Origin: Trema orientale
Lineage: Eukaryota; Streptophyta; Magnoliopsida; Rosales; Cannabaceae
Assembly (NCBI GenBank): GCA_002914845.1
Contig: JXTC01000241.1
Span: 389,916-453,915 of the forward strand
Length of the DNA stretch: 64,000 nt
Reading direction: 5' to 3'
Every line of letters starts with the position of its first letter. Position 1 is the first letter of the stretch. Shown in pieces: positions 36,475 through 50,041 of this stretch. Position numbers and translations under genes: made by a program. The notes beneath the pieces were generated by a model that was not told the DNA's origin, ran no database searches, and was given only the letters and a program-made list of their open reading frames with translations.

Positions 36475-39178
36475 ATGGCTTGTAGGCTTCCAACGCAGCT
36501 GGCCACACCAGGAAAACTCCATCATCCCCATCACGCCAAGACCTCCACCTGCTATGGCGCGCTGTCCTGGCGTCGTACTTTAGCACCAGACGCTTTCCTC
36601 TCTTCGACTCAATCTTCTTCCACAACTCTCTCTGGTTAATAACTTTTTTCTTTTGGTTCCATTTTTCTTTAGCTTCTCCGACTTAATTTTCTTCAACATT
36701 TGCAAAATTGGCCATCTGGGTTACTAATGGGTTCTCCTTTAAATTTTTTCTTCTTGGACAAAATTAAGGATTTGAGTTATGTACTGTTTATCCTTTTTTC
36801 TTTTTCTTTTTCCCGGTATCAGGGTGTTCTTATAAGCGACCTCTAGTAACGTGTACTGCTCAGACTAATGTTGGAGCGGTGAATCTTGCTCCGGGCACGC
36901 CGGTTAGGCCCACCAGTGTACTTGTGGTGGGTGCTACGGGAACTCTCGGTAGGCAGATTGTGAGGCGCGCACTAGACGAAGGCTACGACGTGAGGTGCCT
37001 CGTTAGGCCTAGACCAGCTCCTGCTGATTTCCTCCGCGATTGGGGCGCCACTGTGGTCAATGTACACGTCTCAATCTTCTTTCGTTTTTTCGGTTATTTG
37101 ATCTAATTAGGAGTAGTTCTAAGCTCAAACTTTTAATGTTACTTAATAGTTAGTATGGTATCAAAACAGACAATTTTAAGGTAGATTCTTTTGTGGGTTA
37201 TTGAAACATTTGTCATTCTTATGTAACTATTATTAGATTGAGTGGAGATTACGATGTTCAGGGTGGTTTGTGGAAAGTTAACATAATTTTGGTCTCTCGA
37301 AGTTGAATAACTTAATGTGACGTATTTTTTTGGAGCAGGCAGACCTTAGCAAACCAGAGACGATTCCTGCGACATTGGTTGGCATTCACACGGTTATTGA
37401 TTGTGCCACAGGGCGCCCGGAAGAGCCTATAAAAACGGTAAGATTTGAGTAACACGATATGGTTTATTTCTTTTGTAACCTCCAAACATTCGAATTAGTC
37501 TGAATTTTTCCTAGTTTTAGCGAATGTCTCGTGCATTCTCTTGATAGCTGCTATCCAGTTTTGTAGTGAGTCATTGCTTTATTCGGTAAGCTTTAGTATA
37601 TTTTCATTATAAAGGTGTAATATATTCATTCGAATTAACACCTTGGCTGATCAACCCTTTTGTTTACCCTGTGTTTTCCCTGAACTAGGCTCTAAAGTGT
37701 GTCTTTTCTATGTCTTAAGTTGTATGGTATTCTCATCTCTGTTTGTTTTGCTTATTTTAAATTGTCCTTATCTTTTTCTGATTTTACAATAAGTTGTTTA
37801 ATTAAATTACCATGCTCATTGAAGACGCTAGTGTATTCTTGTATCGTTAAAGAAGCTAAAAAGTAGGGAAAAAACATAGAACGTACTTTTGAACCTTTGT
37901 TATGCATGGATTTCTGCCTTATCTAATCCATTTTTTTATGTAGGTAGACTGGGAGGGAAAAGTTGCTCTTATACAGTGTGCAAAAGCAATGGGAATCAAG
38001 AAATTTGTATTCTTTTCCATTCACAATTGTGACAAGCACCCTGAAGTGCCATTGATGGAGATCAAATATTGCACCGAGAAGTTTCTCCAGGAATCAGGCC
38101 TAAATCACATTGTTATAAGGTTATGTGGTTTCATGCAAGTGAGTCAGGAAGCTGATTATTCTCTTTAGTTTACATTCTTTTTACGAGCGTGAGTTAGTCT
38201 GTGATAACCTATCAAGTTGATGTTTGTAGTGTTAGCCATTAAAAGTCTCTTGACTTTAGTTGTAAGTTAAACAACAAAGCTGTTTGTTATCTTTTTAGGG
38301 CCTTATTGGGCAGTATGCGGTACCTATACTAGAAGAGAAATCTGTGTGGGGAACAGATGCTCCTACTCGAATTGCTTACATGGACACACAGGTTGTTTAT
38401 CCATAACTTCTTGTGTTGTTCTTTGCATAAATAAATTTGACCCAATCTTTACAGTATCTTGAGAAATGTTCATTCTTATGTCAGGATATAGCCCGTCTGA
38501 CATTTATAGCTTTACGAAATGAGAATCTTAACGGGAAACTTCTCACATTTGCTGGTCCCCGTGCATGGACGACTCAAGAGGTAAACAAGAATAGTAGCTT
38601 TATATGAAAGCCTACATCCTCACCTCCTAGTTTTTGCTTTTTCCGTATGCTTCGTTCTACTAAACTGGGAAATCTATTAGCTTAACATCTATAAAAATGC
38701 TAAAGGTATTGTCTTTCACGAACCTAGATTTTCCAAAAACCCCGGCTTAACCCATTATCACCTGAACCAAGGCTCAAGTTTCTTGTAGGTGATAACATTG
38801 TGTGAGAGGCTTGCGGGGCAGGATGCAAATGTTACAACAGTCCCAGTCTCCATCTTGAGATTCACTCGACAGCTAACTCGGTTGTTTGAGTGGACAAATG
38901 ATGTCGCTGATAGACTGGCATTTTCAGAGGTAAATTCTTGAATCTCAACCAAGGTTAAATTCATATTGACTGACTAAAAGTGTTGCTTCTGATATTTATA
39001 GGTTCTTTCAAGTGACACTGTCTTCTCTGCTCCAATGGCTGAGACATATAATTTGCTCGGCGTGGATGGAAAAGATATAATTTCACTAGAGAAATATTTA
39101 CAAGATTACTTCACAAATATACTGAAGAAACTGAAAGATCTCAAAGCACAGTCAAAGCAAACGGACATTTACTTTTGA
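36475..39178 (+). CDS. HCF244: PSII assembly and psbA translation factor HCF244, 8 exons, 399 aa
   Basis: Exons: 36475-36634, 36823-37061, 37339-37437, 37944-38138, 38299-38391, 38485-38580, 38789-38929, 39002-39178; 400 codons with stop, every splice GT-AG. Residues 1 to about 64 form a Ser/Thr/His-rich chloroplast transit peptide. An atypical short-chain dehydrogenase (NmrA-like) Rossmann fold follows with [11 protein letters not shown] at 86-96. The body ([60 protein letters not shown]) matches my memory of Arabidopsis HCF244, including the C-terminal YLQDYF segment. HCF244 works with OHP1/OHP2 at the thylakoid stroma face in D1 synthesis and pigment delivery. I see no defect in the gene. 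Confidence 0.95.
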
Positions 39179-40525
39179 AAGAAAGGCTCATTTTGCAATG
39201 TTTTAGAGGAGGAAGCCATGACAACTTTGACGCCTGATACGGCTCGTATTTGAGGTATTCGACTTAAATTCATTATGTCTCCCCTTACTCCCCCTTTCCT
39301 TTTTCTTTCACCTCTTTCAAAGTTTTCACTTGTAAAGAACAAATTCTTGAGTGCCATTGCAACTGTATTAAAATTGCTAAATTACAATAGCTCAAATTCA
39401 ATTTTTCAAAGTCTGGCCAGTCGAGCTATGTAATGTATACAAAATTAAATGCGATATGTATCTTCTACATATTATCATATTCCGGTTCTATCTAGCATCA
39501 TACTATTTAATCACGATTTGAGTTGACTATTAATATTGGATCTCATATTTAACTTATAAAAACATCAATATATTTCTCATAATGATTTGACTTGGCCAAT
39601 AATTAGTACATCCCATTTCTTTTTATGATATTATGAACCAACAGTTGGTGATAAAGCAACACATGCTACGATAGTTAAATTGCTAGCTCATGTTATCTTT
39701 TAGCATCATCGGACTAAGTACTATCGTTTTCATTCACAATAGCATCTCTATCAAAAGTTAGAAATTGCGTACGCGTTCTTCAATTGAAAAAAATAAATAA
39801 ATAAAAAAATGATGTGTTTGGGGATTAGAGAAATTATATATCAGATATTAGTTACTCTTATCTCTTCATTAGAATCACTACATTGTTGACTTTTTTATCC
39901 TGATATATATATGTAATCCTAAATGATTAAGACAAGAGCTTCCACTTGTAACAATGAAGTAGTTGCGTTCTTTTTATTAAAATTGTTACTGTTCGTTCTA
40001 TAAAGACGAATTGGTTGTGTTGTAGCTTACACTCGCCAAGACGTTTGTCGTGGTTGCGTTAGGGTATGCATGATTGTGGGCCAAGATACCCGTTGTCAAA
40101 AGCTGGGCCAGGCCTACAACCAATGGACACAGTCTTGGCCCAGCCTACCATTGCCACCGCCCTAAAAGCCGAAGCCTACTGGCGAGTACAAAGTAGAAAA
40201 AATATCTGGGTTAAGTTGACAAGTTACGATTAATTAAACATAACACCACTACTAAAACCATATTTACCAAAACTAGGGGTATTATGAGACATATTTAATG
40301 GGTTCCTCTTATTTACTTTTTCTTTTCTGCCCTTTCTTTAATAACACAGGAGCCATACTATGAGAAATGCTCCTAACTAGGGGAGCCTTATTTTTCAGAA
40401 TAATTTTTCTAGTAGTGTCATAATATAATAACATATAGTCACTATATTTTTTATCATAAATTTATAATTTTAACTACTCGTCATTTCCTCATACTACAGC
40501 CAGTGGACCTAAGAGGAAGAATAAG
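39179..40525. other. HCF244 3' flank and intergenic DNA
   Basis: It contains the HCF244 3' UTR, then AT-rich sequence with a more GC-rich patch at 40040-40180. No exon or RNA gene was recognised. Confidence 0.45.
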
Positions 40526-40922
40526 AGGCTGGCAATTCATATCATTTCGTGTTTGATCCATTTATATCGTGCAAGTTTCATATTATCGATAAGTTACTTG
40601 TTTAATGAAAACGTCATTCAAATTGACGTGTCATAACACTTCTAAACATTATAATTATTTATTTTCTTGATTTTTTCACTTTAGTTTTACTTTATTAAGA
40701 TAAATTAGCTTATTAGTTTATTATTTTTCATTTTGTTTTTTAAGAAATTTATTAAATAATATTTTCTATGAAATAATTATCAAGTATTTTTGACATATTT
40801 CGATAAAAAAAAATTAATTAATCGTGTTAATTTCAGTCAATTTCGTGTGAAGCGTGTCAATTAAATATGTGAATTTCGAATCGTGTTATTGTTATTGTAT
40901 CGTGTTCAAATTGCCAGCCTTT
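40526..40922. mobile_element. hAT-like MITE, 397 bp
   Basis: The terminal inverted repeat AGGCTGGCAATT (left) faces AATTGCCAGCCT (right). It is flanked by 8-bp near-identical repeats AGAATAAG (40518-40525) and AGAATAAC (40923-40930). An 8-bp duplication and GGCTGGCAATT-type ends fit hAT non-autonomous elements. The interior includes TCGTGTTA-type subterminal repeats and no coding frame. Confidence 0.7.
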
Positions 40923-41064
40923 AGAATAACCGAATTCGTAGTCCAGAGGAAAAATTAAACAAAACCCAGTTTTCTGGGATGATTAATTAAATGTAACATC
41001 ACTTTTATTTCTCTACCACTTCTTCATAAGTTAATGACCTTTTCACCAATTCCTCCCCAAGCCA

Positions 41065-41250
41065 CATGACACTTCTCTCTGCTACATCGGTGATGAAATA
41101 CGGATTGTTGTCGACCGGAACACCTCCCTCACCGACCTCTCTTCTCAACTCTCCGAAACCCTTATCAACGTCATTGCCAATGTTGCTCCGTCATATCTCA
41201 AATAGCTCCCTAATAAGGACCTTGACCCCTTTCTCATGGAAAAGCTCAAG
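41065..41250 (+). pseudogene. PB1-domain protein pseudogene fragment
   Basis: One frame from 41065 reads HDTSLCYIGDEIRIVVDRNT, then SLTDLSSQLSETLINVIANV, then APSYLK-stop-LPNKDLDPFL. This closely tracks the plant PB1-domain start (YxGG.TRIVVVDR, the LxxLSxxLSxxLL block and the YQLPNEDLDSL strand). A stop replaces the expected YQ position, residues are missing, and the rest of the gene is absent. No introns or upstream exons were found, so it may be a retroposed or rearranged fragment. Confidence 0.65.
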
Positions 41251-41550
41251 TCTTCGCAGTCAATCAGATAAATCTAGAACTCAAGCTTCGAACGGTTGGT
41301 CATGGTGATCGGTGAAGGCAAAAGCTGGTAGGTGGAGGCTGCGGGGTAAAGGTGATAGCTAGTAATGAGTGAAAAGAGATTGAGGGTATATTTGTATTTC
41401 TCCCTCCTAAAACCGGGCCTTTTCAATGTTTTTCTACAAAATATGTTTTTATGGACCGGAAAAAGACCAAATGTCCACAATTACTTCAATGATTTAAAAA
41501 CAGAAAATAAAAAAAATAAAAAAAATAAAAGGAGAGGGGGGAATTTATAT

Positions 41551-42222
41551 GACGTTTGATTGGGGTGAATGAGCTTAGGAATGGAATTGTTATTTCTAAG
41601 GAAAGCTCATTTAAGTGTTTAGTTTGATTTTGAAGAGAGTAAAACTCATTCTATTGGTCATTATAATTCAGCTACATAATCAAAAAGCTTTTCCTAAACT
41701 AAATAGGTTGAAAGAACTTTCCATCCATAATTCAAGTGTCCTAAATTATCCTTCACCTCCTCTCTTCAACTCTCGCTCAGTCCCCTGGCCTGTTCAACAT
41801 ATGCAAACTCTTCAACATATACAGATATATGACATAGACTCTTCAATATATGCATATATAATATAGGACATCCAATTTGAACTCGAGCACATTGCTACCA
41901 AATTGAAGGGCAGATATATATGTCTTTAAAAATTTTTATTTTTTTTAAAAAGAATTAATTTCTAATGCAAAAAAATAATAAATAAATGAATCAATTTTTA
42001 TACCAATTTAACTATTTGTACTAATTTTCTAGTAGTAAGAGTATTTTCCTCTATATAATATTAATTCCATTCCATTCTATAATAAACTAAATATAGTAAT
42101 CCTTATTCAGGTACTCATTCCAACATGTCAACCAAATAACTCAATCAAAATTTTTTTTTCTGTTCCATTCATACTCTCATTCCATTTATATTTTTGTTTA
42201 GCAACCAAATGCTACCTTAATA
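41551..42222. mobile_element. Possible degraded PIF/Harbinger-like non-autonomous element
   Basis: The left side ACGTTTGATTGGGGTGAATG then AGGAATGGAATT, and the right side (reverse complement AGCATTTGGTTGCTAAACAA then AATGGAATGAG), share the T-T-T-G-rtT-G plus GGAATG signature of Harbinger-type termini. The inverted repeats are imperfect and no clean target duplication was found. Confidence 0.35.
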
Positions 42223-44534
42223 TCTAGGGTGTCTGTTTTTATCGCGGAACGGATTTTACAGAAACTCTTTCAATGAATCAATCATAAGTGCTAATTTAGA
42301 TAGCGAAGAATCGAGATGAGCTATTTAAGAGTTCTAATACATCATTCATGGAGTTTTTCCTCCAAAATCATTAACATAAATTACCTTTGCTCTAAGATCT
42401 TTGAAAGTCTTTTTTATTTTCAAGTTTATGAATTCATTTCCTGATTCTCATTATAAAAGGTTTTATGTAGCCCGATTTACTATTACAATTCTTATTTGAG
42501 TTTAATAAAATTATTTCCTTAAAAAGATATTTTCCAAATTTGGACTATTATGAAACATATTTAGTGAAGTTTCTTTTAAAGAGTATCTTTTGACCTATAC
42601 ATAAATAATACCATTGAGTTTATTTAGTAAACTTTAATTATCAAATAATGTATGTTATATACAAATTTTAGAACTGTTTCTCCACAAGTGAAAGTTTAGT
42701 GAGCCGTCATTCTTTTCTTTTCTTTCTGAGATAATTTAAATTACGTACAAACCCCTCAGCATTGAAAGGTCAATATTATTATTTTTTAGTGTTAACATAT
42801 ATTAGGCCAAAACGAATGAATGCATATGAATGGTGAGAGAGTTAGTGGCTATAATTTGAGGCTATTGTTGACTGTTGAGTTTGATTCTATACTCTATATT
42901 TAGTTTTCTGGTGCCTAACCTCTCTATTTTATAAATCTAATGATAGAAAGAGAGACAAACGCTCAAGTTGGCAATATAGGTGGTGGTTCGCGAATCTTTT
43001 TTCCTCACTACGCCACATGGAGTTTAAAAAGTTGCAAGTTACAGTTATTATGTGGGCCTATTCAAACAACTATATCAGTATTATCTATCAATTAAGGTGG
43101 CCCTTTGTGGGAGAATTAGAGATTTGGCCCCTTCAGTTGATTGCTGAAATAATTCTATTTCACATGCTTTTGTTTAGCCCCTAACTATTTCTTTCTACTA
43201 TCTAGAAAAAACCTACATAAAAAATAATAAATAAGTTAAAAATAGTCCTGTATCCGTACGGTGAGTTGTTAATTATTTTTTTTCCCATGCTATTGATAAC
43301 TTAGAGAAGTGCTAGTTACAATCTCTTTTACACTCTATTGTCTTATTACTTAATATATTAATTTTACTAAAATATTTCATATATAAATAATATTACAAAA
43401 CATAATGGAGTTCACATGACAAATAGTAAAACAAGAGAGCTATTAGCACTCGTCATAACTATATTAGTATCTAAACTACTACTAAAGTTTCATTTTGGTC
43501 CTCTAAGCTTAAATATGAAATATTTTAATATTTCGACTATTTTCATTTTGGTCGAAGGACTAAACTAAAAATATTTTAGTCCTTCGACTATCATAATTAT
43601 TATTTTAGCCCTTCAAGTATCAAAATCATTCATTTTAGTCTTTTGCAATAGTTTATGCTAATTATATTGTGTTTATATATATAACAAATATAAATTTAGA
43701 ATTTAGGACTAGAGTAAAACTCTTCTAATAATTTAGGTACCAATAACATTTTTAATCCTTCTTTGTATTCTTCTTCAGGTAGGCCTTTAGAATTATTTTT
43801 TTATTAGGAGTACTTTTCATCATCACTAATTCCTTCCTAGTTCCTACCATAGCGAGATTTTTTATTTTATTTTATTTTTCAAGCAGGCTGTTGCATAGCT
43901 CACAGGTCTTTCTTATCAAAGACGAGATTTATCAAAAAGCATTTGAAACATCAAATAATTTATCAACTTAATTAGCTAACACTTCTTTTACAAATTAACG
44001 ACCATTATCTCTTATAATTTTAGAACATATCTCATTTGTTTATGGGACAAGTGCTATTAGTTGTATTTTTTATTTGATCACATAGAGTTTTCATGCAAAT
44101 CAATTCACGATATTTAAAAAGAACCATAAACTGTTTCACGTCTTAACAGAGTTGTCACCTCTCTAGTCGTTCCTTTGCACTTTTGTTTTCAGAAACATAT
44201 TTAATAAAAAAGAAAAGGAAAAAAAAAAAAAAAAGACACCACCAAAGTACATTTTTATTTCGAGATTCATCTAATACAGGTAGTCTAAAATTGTAAATAT
44301 TCGAATGGGGAAAATTCAATTCAGGATTTGCCCTCATGAAAAAGAAAAGCCATAACTTCGACCAGTTCAGCAGTTCATATTTACTATAATACTATTCTTT
44401 GGTAGCTCTATTTTACGATGTGGTCCAACATGCCTTTTTTTTTTTTTTTTTAAGTCCCAATATCTCCCTTTTAAGACCTTGAGATTGATTATTTTGTAAG
44501 AATATAGTTCTCTTGTTATATATATATATATATA
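42223..44534. other. AT-rich gene-free DNA
   Basis: No coding exon or RNA gene recognised. A cluster of short related motifs (CATTTTGGTC, TTTTAGTCCTTCGACTAT) at 43490-43640 looks like a degraded repeat with partly inverted units. Homopolymer tracts lie near 44220 and 44433. Confidence 0.4.
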
Positions 44535-44774
44535 GGTTGCCAATCTAGTAGGTATTTTTTTTTTAACCTATGTGTAGGTATTTTTTTTTTAGCTGTTAGA
44601 TCATCATCTAATAGTGATCCAACGATTATAATGAGGTGTATAAAAAGATTTGCATCATTAATGTTATTTCTCTCTCCTATTTTTTACAATAAAAAATCTG
44701 CACAATAAATTTTCATTGGCCAAAATAATACCTATATGTAGGTTAAAAAAAAAGACACCTACTGGATTGGTGCC
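44535..44774 (+). mobile_element. MITE, copy 2 (best preserved) of the TA-associated family
   Basis: 240 bp with about 45-bp terminal inverted repeats: left GGTTGCCAATCTAGTAGGT, then poly-T, then AACCTATGTGTAGGTA; right (reverse complement) GGCACCAATCCAGTAGGT, then poly-T, then AACCTACATATAGGTA. It is embedded in TA repeats on both sides (about 44517-44534 and 44775-44786). The interior carries GCTGTTAGATCATCATCTAA and GATCCAACGATTATAATGA. No coding capacity. Confidence 0.78.
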
Positions 44775-44804
44775 TATATATATATATTAACAAAAATAAC
44801 TTTT

Positions 44805-45112
44805 ATTTTAGTCCCTTTTAAATCCTATTTAGGTCTTAAATTTTTAAAATATATCATATATTTGGCCCTGAATTATGTTTTTTTATTCATTTCTACACAT
44901 TCTGTTATCATGAATCATGTTTTTTTTGTTTTAAATGTTTTTCTCCTTTGTCTATAACAAGATTGTTCAAACTGAGATTATTATTAACAAAATTTTCCAT
45001 GTGACATTTGAAGATTTAAGGCCCAAAAATGAGACAAACATATAATTCAAGACCAAGTTTGATACATTATAAACCAGGAACTACATTGAGATTATTTAGG
45101 TTATTTACTATG
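44805..45112. mobile_element. Foldback element, imperfect
   Basis: The left arm (AGGTCTTAAATTTTTAAAAT and GGCCCTGAATTATG) pairs with the right arm (ATAATTCAAGACCAAG and GATACATTATAAACCAGG) in inverted orientation. No target duplication was located. Confidence 0.4.
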
Positions 45113-45870
45113 AGCTAAAAATAAGATCATTAAAAAAAATGTTCTGAAATTATCGTTGGGCAAGTGTGAGCTTCTCAAGGAGATTTTGGTCAATTACTAC
45201 AAATTATTGTATTTTTTTTTTCTTTGAAATATATTTATTGTAACATTATTGTCATAATACTAATAGTTGATTATTATTACTATTGGTTGAAGATTTGCTT
45301 GGGTCATTTATTAGAATTTCTGACAATTCTCTTTCACCCTTAACCGTTTCTCTGTCTCTCTTGCTGTTGTGGTCGTTATTATCATGTCCTCCTCTTTTTA
45401 CTCCACACAATATCTGGCTCATTCATTAATTTCATCAATCTGACGTAGTAGGGAAAAAGAAATTTAAAAATTAAAAAAGGGACAGACAATTGTCTAGTTG
45501 GGTCATTTTCTTTCGGGTGTCTTTATCCCTATTTTGCTCCTTTTCCTTTTGGAGTCTTTGGAGTGAATAATTATGGCATTGAGAGTTTCAATCTCCTGCC
45601 CCCTATTGTAGTCTGTCTTTTTCGATTGACAGGGCCAGAAATCTCGAGAATGATTCTTATAATTTGCTGGTACCTAAAAAATAATAATTGGGTTATTTCA
45701 AAAAATAAAGTTCATTAAGGAGAAGAAAGAAAGTCGTAGGTTTTAATTTTTGGTTTTTTATTTTTCTATTCCAATCCACATTTGGATAATAATTTTTACA
45801 TTTAATCATCATAACAAATTATCAAGAATTAAATGCTATGCATTTATAGTGATAATAATACTTTTTTTTC

Positions 45871-46231
45871 GGAATATTATCACTTTTATATCATGTATTT
45901 TGACACTTTAATCAAACTATATTTTGTATTTTTGTTATTATCAACATTGACTTTTAGATTTGAAATTTATTATAAATTTATAATTTGACACCAATTTAGA
46001 TCAGTTAATTTACTAAGTTGTAATTTAAAAAAATTAAAAATAAACTATATAAAAACTAATCTGAGAATAAGTTTATTAAATTATCTTGGTAAATTAACTG
46101 CTCTAAATTAGTATTATGGTATAATTTTGTAATAAATATTAAATGTAAAGGTCAATGTTGACAATAATCAAAACAGAAAATATAATTCGAACAAAATGTA
46201 AAAGTTCAGGGTATAAAAATGATACTATTCC
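45871..46231. mobile_element. Long-TIR foldback element A1, about 361 bp
   Basis: The ends are inverted over roughly 140 bp: left GGAATATTATCACTTTTATA ... TTATTATCAACATTGACTTT; right (reverse complement) GGAATAGTATCATTTTTATA ... GATTATTGTCAACATTGACC. The arms occupy most of the element. A related element lies at 53194-53717. No coding frame. Confidence 0.68.
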
Positions 46232-49200
46232 TTTTTTTTTTTTATGGTGGAAAAAAGGAATATATTATTATAGTTAAATAGTTATATATAAACTTATTTG
46301 CTTGTGTAGAAATTCCTATCAAATGAGCTTGTCATCCACTCTTAAAAGTAGATCTTGCTAAACTAATATATCTTTATTTAACATTGCCATAGAGAACAAG
46401 CCGCTATGACCTTTTCTGCAAATTAGGATATGACATTTTCTTACATGATTTTGTAATTTAGACCATTTGATTGCTCTTAAAGTAACAAGTTAAAATGAAA
46501 TAATGGTATTTATTTGGGTTTTTAATGTTTTCATCCTATGAAGCAAAAGATAACAGCTAGAAAATGTTGGCGCCACTTGTTTTGTCTAGGAATATCCAAT
46601 TAATACCATTGGAAACGTAATTGAGAGACTAGCAAACCTTAAAAATCAAATGCTCAATCCGAGTTTTGGCATATGCAACCAAATTATATTTGTACCAATC
46701 AATCACATGACTAGCTCGTACGCCCACCCCAGTCTCTTATCATACATGACTTTGTATATCCTTCCAAACCAAATAATAGTTATTATTAATAACAATAAAA
46801 GCAAAAGCGATCTACAAGCATTATCAGTGAGTACTGTGCTATTAGTCTAGTAGTTTATTTTATTTATTTATTTTCTAGAAAGACTAGTAGTCTCTTTTGG
46901 TTCAATTTGTAATGTTCCCGCGTACCCTTGACCTAGCTAGCTACTTCTATATTGTTTTGGAAACGAAAATAATACACATGGAAATGCTGATCTACAGTGA
47001 TACTTCTCAAATTAACTTTCTCACATTCCTATAAGAACATTATGATTATAGTTGTTGCAGAAACTGTTTTTCATGAAAGAAAAAGAAGAATATCCCTCAA
47101 TTATCAGCTGGGATCTTCCACAAAGTCGCCAACACTTTAGGCTTTTCAACAAAATGGTAGGGCAGTGTGTATATTCTTTCTTTCATCGATATTCATAATC
47201 CCCTTTTATCTGACCTTTCAAATACTCTGTCTTCCATTGATTTTGGTACATATTAATTTTATCTTTCTCTTTCACATTGAATTAGGAGTTCTAAATTTTG
47301 GATTCATTTAGGTTAACGATCTTGTTGGCACTAAAAATTCAAATCGCCATTTGAAAGTCGATAGTGTCGAATGTTATACTATTAACAACATTATTGGATA
47401 CGAATGAGTCACTTGAATGCTCACAATTGAATGCAAAGAGTGGTTTGAGAAGTAGTAGTAAGAAAGTGAAAGTGATTGTTGAGACTTAAGACTATCACCT
47501 CAATATCTGACTCGCTTTTCACATACAGATAGCTTTTATTATTCACTTAAAAGAAGACATCAGTTTATGCGCTTAGTATATACATGATGAAGGACCCATA
47601 TCTCCCGCATGTGACTGCGGTTTAGTACTGTTCCATTTCTTGCTTCCCATATATGTACTTTACCAATTACCACTGACTTTACGGTAGTCCATAGTTAGTA
47701 AAAATCAATATAAATTGTATAATATTCATCCTCAGTGTTAATTATTCCCTTTTACTTTAACTGAAGATTAATGCTATACAACAATACTGTAACGTGTTTT
47801 TTATTTTATTATTTTAAAAGAAAAGGTACTCCTCTAACATGCAAATGGCACGTGCCTTTCAAGGGGGCAAAATTTTGTCGCATTCCCCAAGTGAAAGGAC
47901 ACAATAAATACGTTTACTTGTGAATAAAGGTACAAAAATGCATTACAAATATCTCAGGTTCACATGAAGTATGCAATATGCTTGTTGTTGTAATTATGTT
48001 TCTCGATATTACTAATAAATAACATTTTATTTCGCGCCCAGAAAAATAAATAAAACAAGGTTACTGACCTTTATATTACCAATAACCAATGTCTGCAGAC
48101 TTTAAGCGTTTTGATTCGTTTTCAGGTCAAATATTATTATCAAGATTTAAACAGGTCTAGCGTACTTGAATAAACAATTATTACTTTATCCACGTTCAGG
48201 GCACGTGTTGTGTACAACAAAAAGTGTTCCAATATGCAAAAGCAAAATGGTGGGGTTTAGGGGATTGAATTGGGAACAGAACCTTATTGTAGCCTGAAAA
48301 AAACAAGGGAAGAAAAGAAGAAGAAAAAAACTTTATATTATGATTTATATATACAAAAGAGAGAGTACAAGACCATAACCATTAACTCTGGTGAGGTACA
48401 TTGATGGTAGCATAATTATTTGTAGAAACATATCAACAGCTTTTTTTTATCTTCTGCTCTATATGATGGTCATAAATCATATGAATCAACAATTTCATCA
48501 TCAGATTCAGACTTATTTTGGGGGTTGATTTCTCAAAGGAGTACCTACTCATCACAAGATTAATTGATCATATATGTGGTACCAAATAATTGCAGGGGAC
48601 AAAATATTTGTGTAATTAGTAGCTTCCTGTTTTGGTTACTGTTTCTCATGTGCGTGATGAGCCAATTATTCAACAAGAGTTGGCTAAGGCACATTGGATT
48701 CTTTTTGGAAATTAATGAATCCCATTTTAATTTCTTCCATGAAAGAGAGAGAAAAAGGGATGAGGATACTCCCCTATTAGTAACTATAATAATGATAAAG
48801 ATAATAATACAAATAAAAGCATAATTACTCTTACTTCTACATAGGAGACTAAGGAGAGTGTCAAGTGCATGAATCATTGCAAACGCCGAGGTTAACCAAA
48901 TTCTACTTATCAAATTAAAAGAAAGATATATATATATATATATACACACATAAGGGAAAAAATATATATACATATATATATAACCAAATTATTGAGCTTT
49001 GTCGCCAATTTACTTATCAAATGATGATTTTTTTGGGACTTATAGCAAAATGACAAAATTTTGGACTCATTTTAAGCAAATATTTATTTTTCAAATGTCA
49101 TAGCAAAAAGACCGGTATATTAGTGTATATATATATATATATCAAGTATCAAATATGATGACCTAGTATAAAAACTAATATACTTACTACATAAAATAAA

Positions 49201-50041
49201 ACTAGTATGTAAGTAGATATATTAAGTGTACAAATATACTATAATGCTATTTAGCTATAAAAAGAGAAAAGTAGACATTTATTAAAATGGAATATGAAAA
49301 AAACGACACACACTCTAATTTTCCTTTTTTTCTTTAAATATTAAAGATTTAATAACCTAATAATCAAGATCATCAAGGACGTCAATAAAACGAGCAATGA
49401 TACGGAAGCAGATCTCATGCCCATTTTTCTTTGTTTTATTCTCTATTTATTCAACTTTTATTTCCAAAGGCATCATTCATTAGAGTAATTACAAAATATA
49501 AAATAATTGACCTATGTTAAGTGTTTTTTAATCAAATATATTAAATTCTAATTGAAGGGACAGAGAAATAGACAAAGAAAATTAGATGTTTGATTTGGGT
49601 CCCAACGACATAGCTGTACTGTCAATATTGAGTTTTGTCCGTGTAGCACAAATCAGTTGATTCCATGTTAAGATAGGCTGTCAATGCCATTAAAGAAATT
49701 ACAATTATAAAAGACTCATTATAACAAATAAGTTAACAAAATTAAATTAAGAAACTAACAATTTAGATGCATGTAAAATGCTAGATTAGTATTCACTGAA
49801 ACTGGATGCACGCATGACAATATTATTCCCTTTTTAAATTACTTAGGAAGGCTATATAGTGACTGAGATCCTTATTGCTTGCATTGACGAACGTACCATA
49901 TAGCAAAGAGAATTTCAACACAAATGTGCAGTGTTTATATAATAACATAATCAATACATTTATGAGGTAGCAATATTGGTCTTAAATGCAATTAAATGAA
50001 AATTTTCAGCATTGCGCTACTCAAGGTACTCTCAGTCTCAG
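46232..50041. other. AT-rich gene-free DNA
   Basis: No exon, tRNA or miRNA that I recognise. TA microsatellites lie at about 48927-48946, 48961-48982 and 49126-49141. An 86-codon open frame at 48564 (+) and a 137-codon one opposite lack family similarity and look accidental. Confidence 0.4.

Noticed and set aside
48560..48973. 137-codon open frame (-) with hydrophobic stretches
   Set aside because: It runs across TA microsatellites and low-complexity AT DNA; hydrophobicity follows from base composition.
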